Shown: positions 1 to 15,418, counted from the stretch's first letter. The stretch is DNA of 64,000 bases from Thiomicrorhabdus arctica DSM 13458 (GCF_000381085.1 NZ_KB905900.1:1-64000), one strand, 5' to 3'. Notes: generated by a model from the sequence alone, not told the origin. Translations and numbers: made by a program.

Positions 1-91
1 TTTTGGGGATTTTTACGCAGTTTAAAACAGCGATCAATCACTTTATAAATCTTAATTCAGCGACCGAAATCAAATATTTAAATACTGAAAC

Positions 92-122
92 CCAAAACAC
101 CGCAATGAATGCGGTGTTTTGG
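92..122. terminator. Hairpin downstream of tyrS
   Basis: A perfect 12 bp stem (CCAAAACACCGC, 92-103, with its complement at 111-122) closes a 7 nt loop. A- and T-rich arms on both sides would let it work as an intrinsic terminator in either direction. It lies 60-90 bp beyond the tyrS stop codon. Confidence 0.7.
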
Positions 123-126
123 CTTG

Positions 127-158
127 GTTTAAAGTAACCAGGCCTGGTTACTTTAAAC
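127..158. repeat. 32 bp perfect palindrome with ACCAGGCCTGGT core
   Basis: The sequence is perfectly self-complementary about 142/143. Its core, at 137-148, is the dodecamer that recurs throughout the window, extended here by TTTAAAGTA arms. It sits between the tyrS stop and the 92-122 hairpin. Confidence 0.9.
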
Positions 159-183
159 AGTGTACTGTCTAGAGCCAAAAAGG

Positions 184-1374
184 CTACTTAATAGTAATTC
201 TAGCAAACTTACGTTTACCTACCTGATAAACAGCTGTCGTATCAGCCGGCATTAGCTGTCGGCTATCTTCAACTTTCTCACCATTAATCTTAACGGCACC
301 TTGCTTTGTCATACGATGTGCATCAGACACTGAAACGACCAGTCCTGCTTCTTTGAGAATATTTGCTAAAGGCATTTCACCTTCAATAACGATTTCATCA
401 ATATCTTCGGGAATGGCATTCTTACTGAATCGAGTCTCAAAATCTTGCAGTGCACGGCTTGCTGATTCTTCTGAATGGAAACGGGTAATCAACTCTAACG
501 CTAACTTCACCTTAACATTACGTGGATTTTCACCGCTCGCTACCGTCTCTTTTAAACCTTGAATCGCTTCCAAGCTTTCGAAACTCAATAATTCATAATA
601 ACGCCACATCAAGTCATCAGAAACGGACATCACTTTACCAAACATATCGTTTGGCTCGTCCTTAATCCCTATATAGTTCTTTAAAGACTTAGACATCTTC
701 TGAATACCATCTAAACCTTCTAGAATGGGCATCGTCAGAGTACATTGCTGAGGTTTACCATAATGGCCTTGTAACGTACGTCCCATCAATAGATTGAACT
801 TCTGATCCGTGCCACCCAACTCAATGTCAGCATCCATCGCCACGGAATCGTAGCCCTGCACTAGAGGGTATAAAAACTCATGAATGGCAATGGGTGTGTT
901 GGCTGCATAGCGATCACCAAAATCATTACGTTCTAACATACGAGCAACGGTCATCTTACCTGCCAGCTGAATCATCTCTGCTGCAGACATTTTAGACATC
1001 CACTCTGAGTTAAACATAACCGTGGTTTTAGCTGGATCTAGAATTTTAAAGACTTGCTCTTTATAGGTCTCCGCATTGATTGCAATCTCTTCAGCCGTTA
1101 ACGCGGGTCGAGTCACACTTTTACCGGTTGGATCACCTATCATTGCGGTGAAGTCACCAATCAAGAATAGGACATCATGGCCTAGGTCTTGAAACTGCTT
1201 CAGTTTATTGATCAAAACCGTATGGCCTAGGTGCAAATCTGCTGCCGTAGGATCAAACCCCGCTTTTACACGTAATGGTTTGCCTGTCTCAAGCTTTTCA
1301 ATTAACTCTTTTTCGACTAAAAGTTCTTCAGCGCCACGTTTAATAATGGCGAGTTGTTCTGCGACTGTTTTCAT
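184..1374 (-). CDS. tyrS: Tyrosyl-tRNA synthetase
   Basis: Cytoplasmic class I aminoacyl-tRNA synthetase that activates tyrosine and loads it on tRNA-Tyr. The 396-residue product shows the HIGH-type motif HLGH at about 48-51 and a textbook KMSKS at 226-230. The C-terminal 60-70 residues resemble an S4 RNA-binding domain ([16 protein letters not shown]). Length fits the shorter-linker TyrS type of about 400 residues. The ATG start leaves about 50 bp to the pyrD stop upstream on the same strand, so co-transcription with pyrD is possible. Two hairpins lie beyond the stop codon. Confidence 0.97.
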   Translation of the reverse strand: MKTVAEQLAIIKRGAEELLVEKELIEKLETGKPLRVKAGFDPTAADLHLGHTVLINKLKQFQDLGHDVLFLIGDFTAMIGDPTGKSVTRPALTAEEIAINAETYKEQVFKILDPAKTTVMFNSEWMSKMSAAEMIQLAGKMTVARMLERNDFGDRYAANTPIAIHEFLYPLVQGYDSVAMDADIELGGTDQKFNLLMGRTLQGHYGKPQQCTLTMPILEGLDGIQKMSKSLKNYIGIKDEPNDMFGKVMSVSDDLMWRYYELLSFESLEAIQGLKETVASGENPRNVKVKLALELITRFHSEESASRALQDFETRFSKNAIPEDIDEIVIEGEMPLANILKEAGLVVSVSDAHRMTKQGAVKINGEKVEDSRQLMPADTTAVYQVGKRKFARITIK

Positions 1375-1428
1375 ATTTAATTATCTAATCTTTTTATTGA
1401 ATTCTGTATGGAATATCTGGTTACTAGG

Positions 1429-2382
1429 TTAAAGACTGCCGCACAATACGGTGTCGGTATTTAGGATTAATTGACCGGTTAATTGCGAAACTGAGGTCAA
1501 ACCGTTCGCTTTTAAATACTGCGTTATACCGGCATTTACCTTTTTAACTAACAAAGGGTCTTTGGCAATCGCTGTTCCAATGGCCACCATGGACGCACCG
1601 GCTAAGAAAAACTCTATAGCATCTTCCGCACTCGCAATACCACCCAAACCAATAATAGGAATATTATGCAACTTAGCGACTTGATAAACTTGATGCACTT
1701 TCAACAAGGCAATCGGTTTAATCGCAGGCCCTGACAGGCCTCCTTGGTTATTGCCTAAGGTTGGCGTGCGGCTGTGGATATCAATTTGCATCCCCATCAT
1801 AGTATTAATGGCAGATAGTGCATCCGCTCCAGCTTCAATCACTCGGCGAGCGCCTTCAGCAATATCCGTTTGGTTGGGCGACAATTTAACAATCAAAGGC
1901 TTTGAGGTATTAGCACGACAGGCTTCTACCACTCTGGCCGCCATATCCGGATCATTACCAAAAGCCGCACCACCTTTTTTGACGTTAGGGCAAGAGATAT
2001 TAATCTCCATCGCTGGTAAAGCGGTCTGGTCGAACAAGCGGACGATCTCAGCATACTCTTCAATGCTTGAACCCGAGACATTGATAATAAACTGCGACTG
2101 ACTCATCTCTAACTTAGGCAAATAGTCATTAATGACCGAAAGTGCGCCGGGATTTTGCAAGCCGATTGAATTCAATAACCCTGAGGCCGTTTCCATGACT
2201 CTGTCTGGCTTATTGCCTAATTTTGGCTCTAATGTTGTGCCCTTTAAAAACACCGCACCGACATCTCTATTGGAAAAGCCTGAAACAGACTGGTATTCTA
2301 TGCCATACCCTGCATTCCCCGAGGCCATGGCCACCGGCGAATTAAAATGAATTCCACACATATTTATTGATAAATCAATCAC
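1429..2382 (-). CDS. pyrD: Dihydroorotate dehydrogenase, class 1B type
   Basis: Flavoprotein oxidising dihydroorotate to orotate in pyrimidine synthesis. The motif NISCPNVKKGG carries the catalytic cysteine of class 1 enzymes; class 2 enzymes, usual in gammaproteobacteria, have serine. The phosphate-site region GLGGIASAEDAIEFFLAGA is also present. The frame is open up to 2460, but that would overlap the divergent trmL gene. I prefer a GTG at 2380-2382 with AAGG eight bases upstream, giving about 317 residues, close to class 1 length. No pyrK partner is visible in the window. Confidence 0.92.
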   Translation of the reverse strand: MIDLSINMCGIHFNSPVAMASGNAGYGIEYQSVSGFSNRDVGAVFLKGTTLEPKLGNKPDRVMETASGLLNSIGLQNPGALSVINDYLPKLEMSQSQFIINVSGSSIEEYAEIVRLFDQTALPAMEINISCPNVKKGGAAFGNDPDMAARVVEACRANTSKPLIVKLSPNQTDIAEGARRVIEAGADALSAINTMMGMQIDIHSRTPTLGNNQGGLSGPAIKPIALLKVHQVYQVAKLHNIPIIGLGGIASAEDAIEFFLAGASMVAIGTAIAKDPLLVKKVNAGITQYLKANGLTSVSQLTGQLILNTDTVLCGSL

Positions 2383-2421
2383 AGACTTAACCTTAGGGTT
2401 ATTTTTACTGAAGGCGCGCAA

Positions 2422-2886
2422 ATGTTGCACATTATTCTTTATGAACCCGAAATCCCGCAAAATACAGGGGCTTTAATTCGTCTTAGCGCCAATATGGGCG
2501 CGCATTTACACTTGATACACCCTCTCTCTTTTGATTTAAGTGAGAAAAAAGTACGTCGTGCCGGACTCGATTACGCTGAACTCGCCAATGTGCGTGAACA
2601 CCAAAGCCTGACAGAGTGTTTGGCCAGCGTTCAGCCAAATCGTGTTTTTGCGCTAACCACCAAAACCAGACGTTATTATACCGAACCCAAATTTGAAAAC
2701 GGCGACGCTTTCTTGTTCGGCCCGGAAACTCGTGGTTTGCCAGCAGAGATTATAAACAACTTACCGGAAGAACAGCGTTTAACGATTCCGATGACTCCCG
2801 GCGGCCGTAGCTTAAATTTGGCTAATGCCGTTTCAGTCATGGCGTATGAAGCTTGGCGTCAACTTGACTTTAACATGTCGCTTTGA
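2422..2886 (+). CDS. trmL: tRNA (cytidine/uridine-34 2'-O)-methyltransferase TrmL
   Basis: SPOUT-superfamily methyltransferase that methylates the ribose of the wobble base in certain leucine tRNAs, using S-adenosylmethionine. The 154-residue protein begins MLHIILYEPEIPQNTG and ends with the knot motifs FGPETRGLP and IPMTPGGRSLNLANAVSVMAYE, typical of the TrmL/YibK group. It is transcribed divergently from pyrD with about 40 bp between my chosen starts. A 36 bp perfect palindrome separates its end from convergent gpsA. Confidence 0.95.
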   Translation: MLHIILYEPEIPQNTGALIRLSANMGAHLHLIHPLSFDLSEKKVRRAGLDYAELANVREHQSLTECLASVQPNRVFALTTKTRRYYTEPKFENGDAFLFGPETRGLPAEIINNLPEEQRLTIPMTPGGRSLNLANAVSVMAYEAWRQLDFNMSL

Positions 2887-2920
2887 GACGGCAGCTACCA
2901 AGACAATGAAGATCGACTGT

Positions 2921-2956
2921 CCATAAAAAACGACCAGGCCTGGTCGTTTTTTATGG
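2921..2956. terminator. 36 bp perfect palindrome between trmL and gpsA
   Basis: All 36 bases are self-complementary about 2938/2939. The core ACCAGGCCTGGT is at 2933-2944, extended by CG then six A/T pairs and CCAT/ATGG. As RNA from either strand it forms a GC-rich stem flanked by an A-run and a U-run, so it probably terminates the convergent trmL and gpsA transcripts. Confidence 0.75.
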
Positions 2957-2986
2957 GGGTTAAACCATCGAAATCAATTCATCAAA

Positions 2987-4021
2987 TCACGGTCCTTCCG
3001 ACTTGCCTGATCTTGCCAAAAGAACCAATGCGGCCTCTTTCGGTGACGTTTTCTCAGTTACAATTTGATAGACCTGCTCCATAATTGGCAAATCCAAAGC
3101 CAATCGTAATGCAATCTGTTTAACGGCAACCACCGCCTTAACACCTTCAACCACCTGACCAATCTCATCAATCACCGCTTGCGCAGTTTGATTACTTTTG
3201 GCCAAACGTAATCCAAAACGCCGATTTCGAGATAAATCATCAGTACACGTTAAAACCAAATCGCCCATGCCCGCTAAGCCCATTAAGGTTTCAGGCTGAC
3301 CACCTAACGCCTGGCCTAAACGCATCATCTCAACCATGCCACGTGAAATTAAAGCCGCCCGAGCATTCGCCCCCAGGCCTAAACCATCACTCAACCCCGT
3401 CGCAATCGCAATAATGTTTTTATAGGCGCCGCCGACCTCTACCCCAACCATATCCGACTGGGTATACATTCGAAAGGCGCCAAAATGAAAAACATCTGCC
3501 CAATATTGAGCCTCTGACTCCTGTGAGGAAGCACTGACCATCGCCGTGGGCAACCCCTTAGCCACTTCATCGGCAAAGGTAGGGCCTGAAAGAACACTTA
3601 CTCCCGCATCAGCGCCTAAAACATCCAGAGCCACTTGATGTAACAAACTTTGTGATTCCGGTTCAAAACCTTTGGTCGCCCATGCGATATGCACGGATTT
3701 AGAACCTATGTAACCAGAGACCTGCTTTAAAACATCCCTAAAAGCATTGCTTGGCACAACCACTAAAATGGATTCAGCGGAGTACAAAACTTGATCGATT
3801 GAAGCACTCACAGATAAAGATTTTGGAAAAGTAATGCCTGGTAAGTAGCGACTGTTTTCGTGTTGTTCATTGAGTCGCTCGGCTTGATCCACACTGTGTG
3901 ACCAAAGCCTGACTTGATGCCCCGCTCTCGCTAAATGAATCGCTAAAGCCGTTCCCCAAGCACCCGCACCCAATACCGCTATTTTTCTAGGCACTTGGGA
4001 TATTTTAGTGACTTCAGGCAT
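2987..4021 (-). CDS. gpsA: Glycerol-3-phosphate dehydrogenase [NAD(P)+]
   Basis: Reduces dihydroxyacetone phosphate to sn-glycerol 3-phosphate for phospholipid synthesis. The N-terminal Rossmann motif is GAGAWGTALA; the catalytic/substrate region GVEVGGAYKNIIAIATG and the NAD-dependent motif MGLAGMGDLVLTC are clear. A longer TTG start at 4045 is open, but the ATG at 4019-4021 gives 344 residues, nearer the family length. It follows secB closely in the same order as in E. coli (yibN-grxC-secB-gpsA), so the four genes are probably one operon. Confidence 0.95.
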   Translation of the reverse strand: MPEVTKISQVPRKIAVLGAGAWGTALAIHLARAGHQVRLWSHSVDQAERLNEQHENSRYLPGITFPKSLSVSASIDQVLYSAESILVVVPSNAFRDVLKQVSGYIGSKSVHIAWATKGFEPESQSLLHQVALDVLGADAGVSVLSGPTFADEVAKGLPTAMVSASSQESEAQYWADVFHFGAFRMYTQSDMVGVEVGGAYKNIIAIATGLSDGLGLGANARAALISRGMVEMMRLGQALGGQPETLMGLAGMGDLVLTCTDDLSRNRRFGLRLAKSNQTAQAVIDEIGQVVEGVKAVVAVKQIALRLALDLPIMEQVYQIVTEKTSPKEAALVLLARSGKSEGP

Positions 4022-4050
4022 AAGCTTATCCAATCGCTCTTTCAAGCACT

Positions 4051-4509
4051 CTATTGTTCGGTTGCTGTTTCTTTAGCCGCGTTAGCTTGCTCGACATGCT
4101 CGGTATACATGCTTTCGAAATTAACAGGCTCTAGCAACAATTGTGGAAAACCGCCACGCGTGACTAAATCAGATACCACTTCACGAGCGTAAGGGAATAA
4201 TACATTAGGACACTGTGCACCCAGCATATAACCCATTTCGACCTCATTAAATCCAGCTAGTGTAAAAATTCCCGCCTGCTCAACTTCACATAAAAATGCG
4301 GTGTGCTCTTCTACTTTAGTCGTCGCTGTCACACGAACAATGACATGGTAAACATCCTCTTCCAACTTTTTGCTTTCAACATTCAAGTCAACAGCCAACT
4401 GCGGTTGAAATTCTGAGGTAAATATACCTGGCGTATTTGGAGACTCAAAAGAAATATCCTTGGTATAAATCTTTTGAATTGAAAATATTTTTTCTGCTGC
4501 TTCAGACAT
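4051..4509 (-). CDS. secB: Protein-export chaperone SecB
   Basis: Cytosolic tetrameric chaperone that keeps precursors unfolded and hands them to SecA. The 152-residue protein shows the family blocks YTKDISFESPNTP, AFLCEVEQAGIF and CPNVLFPYAREVVSDLVTRGGFPQL. The tail after about residue 137 is acidic/Ala-rich and less conserved, as usual. It lies between grxC and gpsA in the conserved gammaproteobacterial cluster. Confidence 0.97.
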   Translation of the reverse strand: MSEAAEKIFSIQKIYTKDISFESPNTPGIFTSEFQPQLAVDLNVESKKLEEDVYHVIVRVTATTKVEEHTAFLCEVEQAGIFTLAGFNEVEMGYMLGAQCPNVLFPYAREVVSDLVTRGGFPQLLLEPVNFESMYTEHVEQANAAKETATEQ

Positions 4510-4531
4510 TGTTCTTCCTTAAAGTTTTAAA

Positions 4532-4786
4532 TTAAGCGTTTAAAAGCGTGTCGATTTCACCGCGTTTATCCGCTGCTGATAACTCGTCAAACCCACCGAC
4601 ATGGTGATCACCAATAAAAATCTGTGGAACCGTTTTACGACCACTTTTCGCCGTCAATTGGGCCCACATTGCTGAGTCATTACCGACATCAATTGATTGA
4701 TACTTAACCCCTTTAGAATCTAAAAGACGTTTCGCCATTGTGCAGTATGGACACGTTTGTGTGCAGTAAATAATTGTTTCGACCAT
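4532..4786 (-). CDS. grxC: Glutaredoxin 3
   Basis: Small glutathione-dependent disulfide reductase. The active-site CPYC lies in the first 15 residues, followed by the glutathione-binding TVPQIFIG and GGFDEL elements of the GrxC family. The frame is open to 4813, but the ATG at 4784-4786 has a strong AAAGGAG six bases upstream and gives the usual length of about 84 residues. Flanked by yibN and secB in the conserved cluster. Confidence 0.96.
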   Translation of the reverse strand: MVETIIYCTQTCPYCTMAKRLLDSKGVKYQSIDVGNDSAMWAQLTAKSGRKTVPQIFIGDHHVGGFDELSAADKRGEIDTLLNA

Positions 4787-4833
4787 CGTATTCTCCTTTG
4801 TCGGCAACGTCACTGGGATTGTGGTTGCCGATT

Positions 4834-5274
4834 TTACTTTTTTCGGTTTCGTTTCGCTTTCGTTTTAGCGATCGGTAAACCCGCAGATTTCCAAGCGTTA
4901 ATACCACCTGCCAAGTTAAAAACTTGCGTATAACCGGCCTTAGTCAAGGTGCTCGCGGCACGTCCAGAACGCGCGCCCGTCAAACAGTAAACTAACAACG
5001 GTTTTTCTTTGTCTTTTGGCAACTTATTCATGTTTGCAGACAAGTCAGTCACTGGCACATTATTCGCCTCTCCAATAAAACCATCCTTGAATTCCGCTGC
5101 CGTACGGACATCTAGCAGGTAGGCGTCATCATTGAATAAGCGTATCGCCTCATCCGTATTGACTGACTTATAACCAGACAAACGATCCCCTAAATAACTA
5201 TATGCCAGCATCGCAATGACCACGGCTAAAGCGACAAACAATAACGCTTGTTCCTGTACAAATTCACTAAACAT
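4834..5274 (-). CDS. yibN: Membrane-anchored rhodanese-domain protein (YibN-like)
   Basis: One N-terminal transmembrane helix (about residues 10-27, LLFVALAVVIAMLAYSYLG) precedes a single rhodanese domain. The catalytic loop is CLTGARSG with the candidate persulfide cysteine, and the domain includes YLLDVRTAAEF and NLAGGINAWKSAGLPI. The C-terminus is very basic (KTKAKRNRKK). This is the YibN architecture and position, first in the yibN-grxC-secB-gpsA cluster. The sulfur substrate is unknown. Confidence 0.92.
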   Translation of the reverse strand: MFSEFVQEQALLFVALAVVIAMLAYSYLGDRLSGYKSVNTDEAIRLFNDDAYLLDVRTAAEFKDGFIGEANNVPVTDLSANMNKLPKDKEKPLLVYCLTGARSGRAASTLTKAGYTQVFNLAGGINAWKSAGLPIAKTKAKRNRKK

Positions 5275-5357
5275 TTATCTTCCCTTAAGCTATTAAATCA
5301 AACCAGATGATTTTAACAGTGAAACTAGATACAATAAACGGAATTTATTAATTATTT

Positions 5358-6950
5358 ATGGTAGCCAAAAACATGAGTCAAGATATTAAGCCAAAAATCC
5401 AAATCAAAAATCGCCCAACAGGTCTGATTATTTTAGATGGTTGGGGCTACCGCAAAGAAGTTGAGCATAATGCCATTGCGCAAGCACATACTCCGAATTG
5501 GGATAACTTAATTGCCACACGTCCAAACACTTTAATCGGTACGTCTGGAATGGATGTCGGCTTACCTGCAGGACAAATGGGCAACTCTGAAGTTGGCCAC
5601 ATGAATTTAGGTGCCGGCCGAGTTGTTTATCAAGAACTATCGCGCATTCAAAAAGATATTGATGAAGGTCGCTTCGCTAATAACAATGCCTTTTTAAGTG
5701 CCATTGATGGCGCCAATGACCGTGGCCATGCCGTTCATATTATGGGCTTATTATCTGATGGTGGAGTCCACTCGCACATCAACCATATCAAAGCGTCTTT
5801 ATCGCTTGCGGTTGAACGTGGCGCAAAAACCTACCTGCACATCTTTACCGATGGTCGTGACACAGCGCCTGACAGTGCGATGGGGTACATCCAAGAGATT
5901 GAAGCACACCTTAAGGAAATTAAAGGCGGCAGCATCGCATCTGTCACAGGGCGTTTTTATGCTTTAGACCGTGACACTCGCTGGGAGCGTACAGAAGAAG
6001 CTTACAATGTGATCTGTTGCGGGCAATCGGATTACCAAGCTAAATCGGCCAAGGAAGCGGTTGAAATGGCCTATGCACGCAATGAGACGGATGAGTTCGT
6101 ACAACCAACCGCCATTCTTAGCAAGAAGGGCAAGAAGATCAAAGTTAAGGATGGTGATTCAATTATCTTTATGAACTACCGTTCTGACCGTGCACGCCAA
6201 CTTACCAGCGCATTTATTATGGAGGATTTTGGAGATTTTCACCGCTGTAAAACCCCTATTTTATCGAATTTCGTCACCCTAACTCAGTACAATAAAAACT
6301 TTGAAAACTTCGGAGCCACGGTCGCATTTCGTCCAACGATTCTCAAAAATACTTTTGGTGAGGTCATTGCAAACTATAAACTTCGCCAATTACGTATTGC
6401 TGAAACCGAGAAATACGCACACGTAACTTTCTTTTTAAACGGTGGCGTTGAAGCGCCTTACCTTGGTGAAGATCGTATTCTTGTGCCGTCTCCACAGGTA
6501 CGAACCTATGATTTACAGCCCGAAATGAGTGTCGGAGAGTTGTCTGACAAACTTGTTGAGGCCATTGATTCGGACAAATATGATACCTTTATCTGCAATA
6601 TCGCCAACCCTGACATGGTCGGCCATACTGGAAAGATGGATGCTTGCATTAAAGCCTGCGAAGCCGTTGATGAAGCGCTTGGGAAAATCTTAGCCGCCAT
6701 TGAAAAAAACAATGGCCAAGTGATTGTCACGGCGGATCATGGCAATATTGAAATGCTCGTCGATCCAAAAACCGGTAAGCCATTAACATCGCACACCACT
6801 TGCCCGGTTCCACTGGTCTATTTCGGCCCTCGAAACTGCCAACTGCGTACAGGTGGATCACTGCCTGATGTTATGCCGACGATCTTGGATTTAATGGAAA
6901 TACCCCAACCTGAAGAGATGACAGGCGTCAGCCTCTGCTCTAAGTCATAA
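5358..6950 (+). CDS. gpmI: 2,3-bisphosphoglycerate-independent phosphoglycerate mutase
   Basis: Manganese-dependent enzyme interconverting 3- and 2-phosphoglycerate in glycolysis/gluconeogenesis. Alkaline-phosphatase-superfamily signatures are visible: LDGWG metal site, GNSEVGHMNLGAGR with the phosphorylated serine, SDGGVHSH, FTDGRDT, NPDMVGHTG and TADHGNIE. The 530-residue length is normal with a short N-terminal extension. An alternative ATG lies 15 bases in, at 5373; neither has a strong ribosome site. It is transcribed away from the yibN cluster and ends at a clear terminator. Confidence 0.96.
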   Translation: MVAKNMSQDIKPKIQIKNRPTGLIILDGWGYRKEVEHNAIAQAHTPNWDNLIATRPNTLIGTSGMDVGLPAGQMGNSEVGHMNLGAGRVVYQELSRIQKDIDEGRFANNNAFLSAIDGANDRGHAVHIMGLLSDGGVHSHINHIKASLSLAVERGAKTYLHIFTDGRDTAPDSAMGYIQEIEAHLKEIKGGSIASVTGRFYALDRDTRWERTEEAYNVICCGQSDYQAKSAKEAVEMAYARNETDEFVQPTAILSKKGKKIKVKDGDSIIFMNYRSDRARQLTSAFIMEDFGDFHRCKTPILSNFVTLTQYNKNFENFGATVAFRPTILKNTFGEVIANYKLRQLRIAETEKYAHVTFFLNGGVEAPYLGEDRILVPSPQVRTYDLQPEMSVGELSDKLVEAIDSDKYDTFICNIANPDMVGHTGKMDACIKACEAVDEALGKILAAIEKNNGQVIVTADHGNIEMLVDPKTGKPLTSHTTCPVPLVYFGPRNCQLRTGGSLPDVMPTILDLMEIPQPEEMTGVSLCSKS

Positions 6951-6969
6951 CCCCTTTTCACGCCCTCTC

Positions 6970-7006
6970 AAAAAAGCCCATACGTTTTAAACGAATGGGC
7001 TTTTTT
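6970..7006 (+). terminator. Intrinsic terminator after gpmI
   Basis: Inverted repeat AAAAAAGCCCAT (6970-6981) and ATGGGCTTTTTT (6995-7006), with an inner CGTTT/AAACG pairing and a six-T tail. Confidence 0.88.
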
Positions 7007-7096
7007 AATGCATGACAAGTCACTTTCTCCACTGGACTAATTGTCTTAAGCCAACTATGCTAAGCTTTGTCTTAGAACTTATACTTAGGAAAAGAG

Positions 7097-8509
7097 ATGA
7101 CTCTGACACTTGACCACTCACTACTCTGGTTTTATCTACTGTACATATTTTTAGTCATTCCTGCTGTGATTCACATGCTCTACCAACGGCGTTCACCTCA
7201 GAACCTAATGGCATGGACATTGATGCTCATACTCTTCCCCTTTTTTGGCGCCCTGCTTTACTTCGTTTTTGGCTCTCGGAAATTTTTTAAAGAAAGTCGC
7301 AAACCCATATTAGAGATGGCAACATTTTCGACTGCAGAACCTTCCAACCGACTGGCAAAACAGCTTGACAACTTATTAGGAGCCAATCAAATTTCAGGTG
7401 CAACCTATGGAAATCATGTGCACTGGTATCATGACAGCACCACCATTTTTGATTGTTTAATGACGGAGATTCAAAATGCGAAGACCTGTATTCATATACA
7501 AACCTATACCTTTGCACCGGACCAAACAGGTTTGTCTATTCTAGATGCCCTCATTTTAAAGGCACAGCAAGGGGTTGAGGTACGGCTATTAATAGACTCT
7601 ATTGGCTCACTCCCGCTCTATTTAAACCGCTCAAGACTCAAAAAACTCCGGCAAGCGGGTGGGCAATACGCTTTTTTTAACCCAATATTCCAATCCCTGA
7701 TTAACAGTCAGATAAACTTTCGAAATCACCGAAAAATTTATCTCTTCGACCAAACCAAACTATTAACGGGTGGGATTAATCTTGCGAGCGCCTACATGGG
7801 TCATAAAAGCCATAAAAAAAGTGATGACTCGAAGGCTTGGGTGGATCTGCTTTTTAGCATTGAAGGCCCAAGCACGTTGCATTACCAGAAAGTATTTAAT
7901 GACGACTGGTTTTACATGACAGAAGAGCGCCTTACACTCCCTCCCCATTCAAGCGAATCACCCATTCATAATGACGGAGTCATCCAAGCGATTCCTTCTG
8001 GTCCCGATATCCAGGACAATGCCCTCTTTGAGGCGATGCTCCATAGCATTAACCAAGCTCAAACCCATATTCGTCTTGCCACACCTTATTTCATTCCTGA
8101 CAGTGCTATTTTGAAAGCATTAGTGATTGCGGTCAAACGCGGTGTTAAGGTGACGCTCATCACGCCTGAATCATCCGACCATATTATTTTTGATTTAGGC
8201 CGCAGCTCGTATATGCAGGAGTTTTCAGAAATTGGAGGCCAAATTTTTTGTTATCAGCCTTCAATGTTGCACGCAAAACTTACGATTATTGACCAAGAAG
8301 TCATGGTCGTCGGTTCAGCCAACTTAGACTATCGCTCCCTTTTCATTAACCATGAAATGGTAAACTTCGTTTATTCACCATCGCTCATCAAAGAACTCAG
8401 CGACTGGTTTGACGGACTTTTAACCGACTCGACTTCTTATCAGCCAAACGGTAACAAAGTACGTCGTGTTTTCGAAAACCTGATGCGACTATTTGCGCCT
8501 ATTTTATAA
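7097..8509 (+). CDS. Cardiolipin synthase, phospholipase D family
   Basis: Membrane enzyme of the PLD superfamily, most likely joining phosphatidylglycerol molecules into cardiolipin. Two N-terminal helices (about 9-27 and 38-58, PLDc_N type) precede two HKD motifs: HRKIYLFD at 211-218 and HAKLTIID at 392-399. The 470 residues match ClsA-type enzymes. The ATG has AGGAAAAGAG just upstream. The next gene, an EEP-family hydrolase, follows after 24 bp and is probably co-transcribed. ClsA-type is the best guess; the exact paralogue is not certain. Confidence 0.92.
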   Translation: MTLTLDHSLLWFYLLYIFLVIPAVIHMLYQRRSPQNLMAWTLMLILFPFFGALLYFVFGSRKFFKESRKPILEMATFSTAEPSNRLAKQLDNLLGANQISGATYGNHVHWYHDSTTIFDCLMTEIQNAKTCIHIQTYTFAPDQTGLSILDALILKAQQGVEVRLLIDSIGSLPLYLNRSRLKKLRQAGGQYAFFNPIFQSLINSQINFRNHRKIYLFDQTKLLTGGINLASAYMGHKSHKKSDDSKAWVDLLFSIEGPSTLHYQKVFNDDWFYMTEERLTLPPHSSESPIHNDGVIQAIPSGPDIQDNALFEAMLHSINQAQTHIRLATPYFIPDSAILKALVIAVKRGVKVTLITPESSDHIIFDLGRSSYMQEFSEIGGQIFCYQPSMLHAKLTIIDQEVMVVGSANLDYRSLFINHEMVNFVYSPSLIKELSDWFDGLLTDSTSYQPNGNKVRRVFENLMRLFAPIL

Positions 8510-8533
8510 CCCATTCAGGATGAATCACGCGTT

Positions 8534-9277
8534 ATGCTTCGACCCAAAACGACCCCCTTGTCACAACATGCTCACCCAAGCCTCAACTCTCAAAAACTGC
8601 CAACCCACTTCACTCTAATCACTTGGAACCTGCAAAAAATTGATTTCTCGCACTACATTAACCGTCCTATTGAGCACCTTTTAAATTTGCCCACACTGCA
8701 CATACTTTCACTACAAGAAGCGGCAACACACCATTTACAGCAAACCTTTTTTAACCTGCCCTTTGTTATGGCCTCCAACATCCAAACTCGGCGTAAACAC
8801 TATGGTGTCATGACGGCTTCCGACTATGCAATAACCCCGTATCAGCAATGCTTAACACGCAGTCGAGAGTTGGGGCTTGCCACACATAAAACGGCTTTAA
8901 TCACCCAACATCCCCTCCAAAACGGACAAATACTGACATTGGTTAATATCCATGCGATTAACTTTGTCCCCAATTATATTTTTAAAAAAGAACTTCAGAT
9001 GCTTTGGTCCCACCTCTCTCAGACACCCGGCCCATTAATTGTCAGCGGGGACTTTAATACCTGGAATGAAGCACGGAAGACCATACTTAATACGGCTGCA
9101 GAAGAATTGGATCTGACCCTCGCCCCTCTTGCGAACCCTCAGGCCATCAAAACGTTAAACCGCCAACCTTTAGACCACGTATTTTACCGAGGACTTCACT
9201 TAACGGACTCTTACGCATTATCCGTCCCTTCCATTTCAGATCACAACCCGCTGATAACCACGTTTACCTCACTCTAA
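8534..9277 (+). CDS. Endonuclease/exonuclease/phosphatase-family protein
   Basis: Metal-dependent phosphoesterase fold of the EEP superfamily. The expected motifs occur in order: TWNLQ near 29, LQEA near 60, NIHA near 140, the core GDFNTW near 176, LDHVFYRG near 218 and the terminal SDHNPL near 237. No signal peptide is evident. The substrate cannot be read from sequence; relatives act on DNA, phosphoinositides or sphingomyelin. The link to cardiolipin synthase suggests, weakly, a lipid-related role, and the YafD-like group is the nearest I recognise. Confidence 0.85.
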   Translation: MLRPKTTPLSQHAHPSLNSQKLPTHFTLITWNLQKIDFSHYINRPIEHLLNLPTLHILSLQEAATHHLQQTFFNLPFVMASNIQTRRKHYGVMTASDYAITPYQQCLTRSRELGLATHKTALITQHPLQNGQILTLVNIHAINFVPNYIFKKELQMLWSHLSQTPGPLIVSGDFNTWNEARKTILNTAAEELDLTLAPLANPQAIKTLNRQPLDHVFYRGLHLTDSYALSVPSISDHNPLITTFTSL

Positions 9278-9309
9278 ACCCATTCATCAGCCACGAAAAA
9301 TGGTAAAAT

Positions 9310-9339
9310 TTGATTACAAATGCCTATATGAAGTATAAT
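9310..9339 (+). promoter_or_regulatory. Likely sigma70 promoter for gltBD
   Basis: TTGATT (9310-9315), an 18 bp spacer and a perfect TATAAT (9334-9339). It leaves a leader of about 110 bp before the gltB start. Confidence 0.65.
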
Positions 9340-9455
9340 TCCGCGCTATTTTTATTATTTGCGTGCGTCAAAAATAAAGAATCCCCCTTGTAAAACTAAA
9401 TGTGATACAACGCCAAGCATTATTTACAAGTTAGATGACAGACAGGAAGCTGAAT

Positions 9456-15379
<5,924 letters not shown>

Positions 15380-15391
15380 GTTTTCCAACCT

Positions 15392-15403
15392 ACCAGGCCT
15401 GGT
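15392..15403. repeat. ACCAGGCCTGGT palindrome
   Basis: An exact copy of the recurrent dodecamer, 13 bp after the gltD stop and just upstream of its terminator. Confidence 0.95.
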
Positions 15404-15418
15404 CGTTTTTCAGGTTTT

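Noticed and set aside
1751-2101. 116-residue frame on the plus strand within pyrD
   Set aside because: Antisense shadow of a conserved enzyme with no features of its own.
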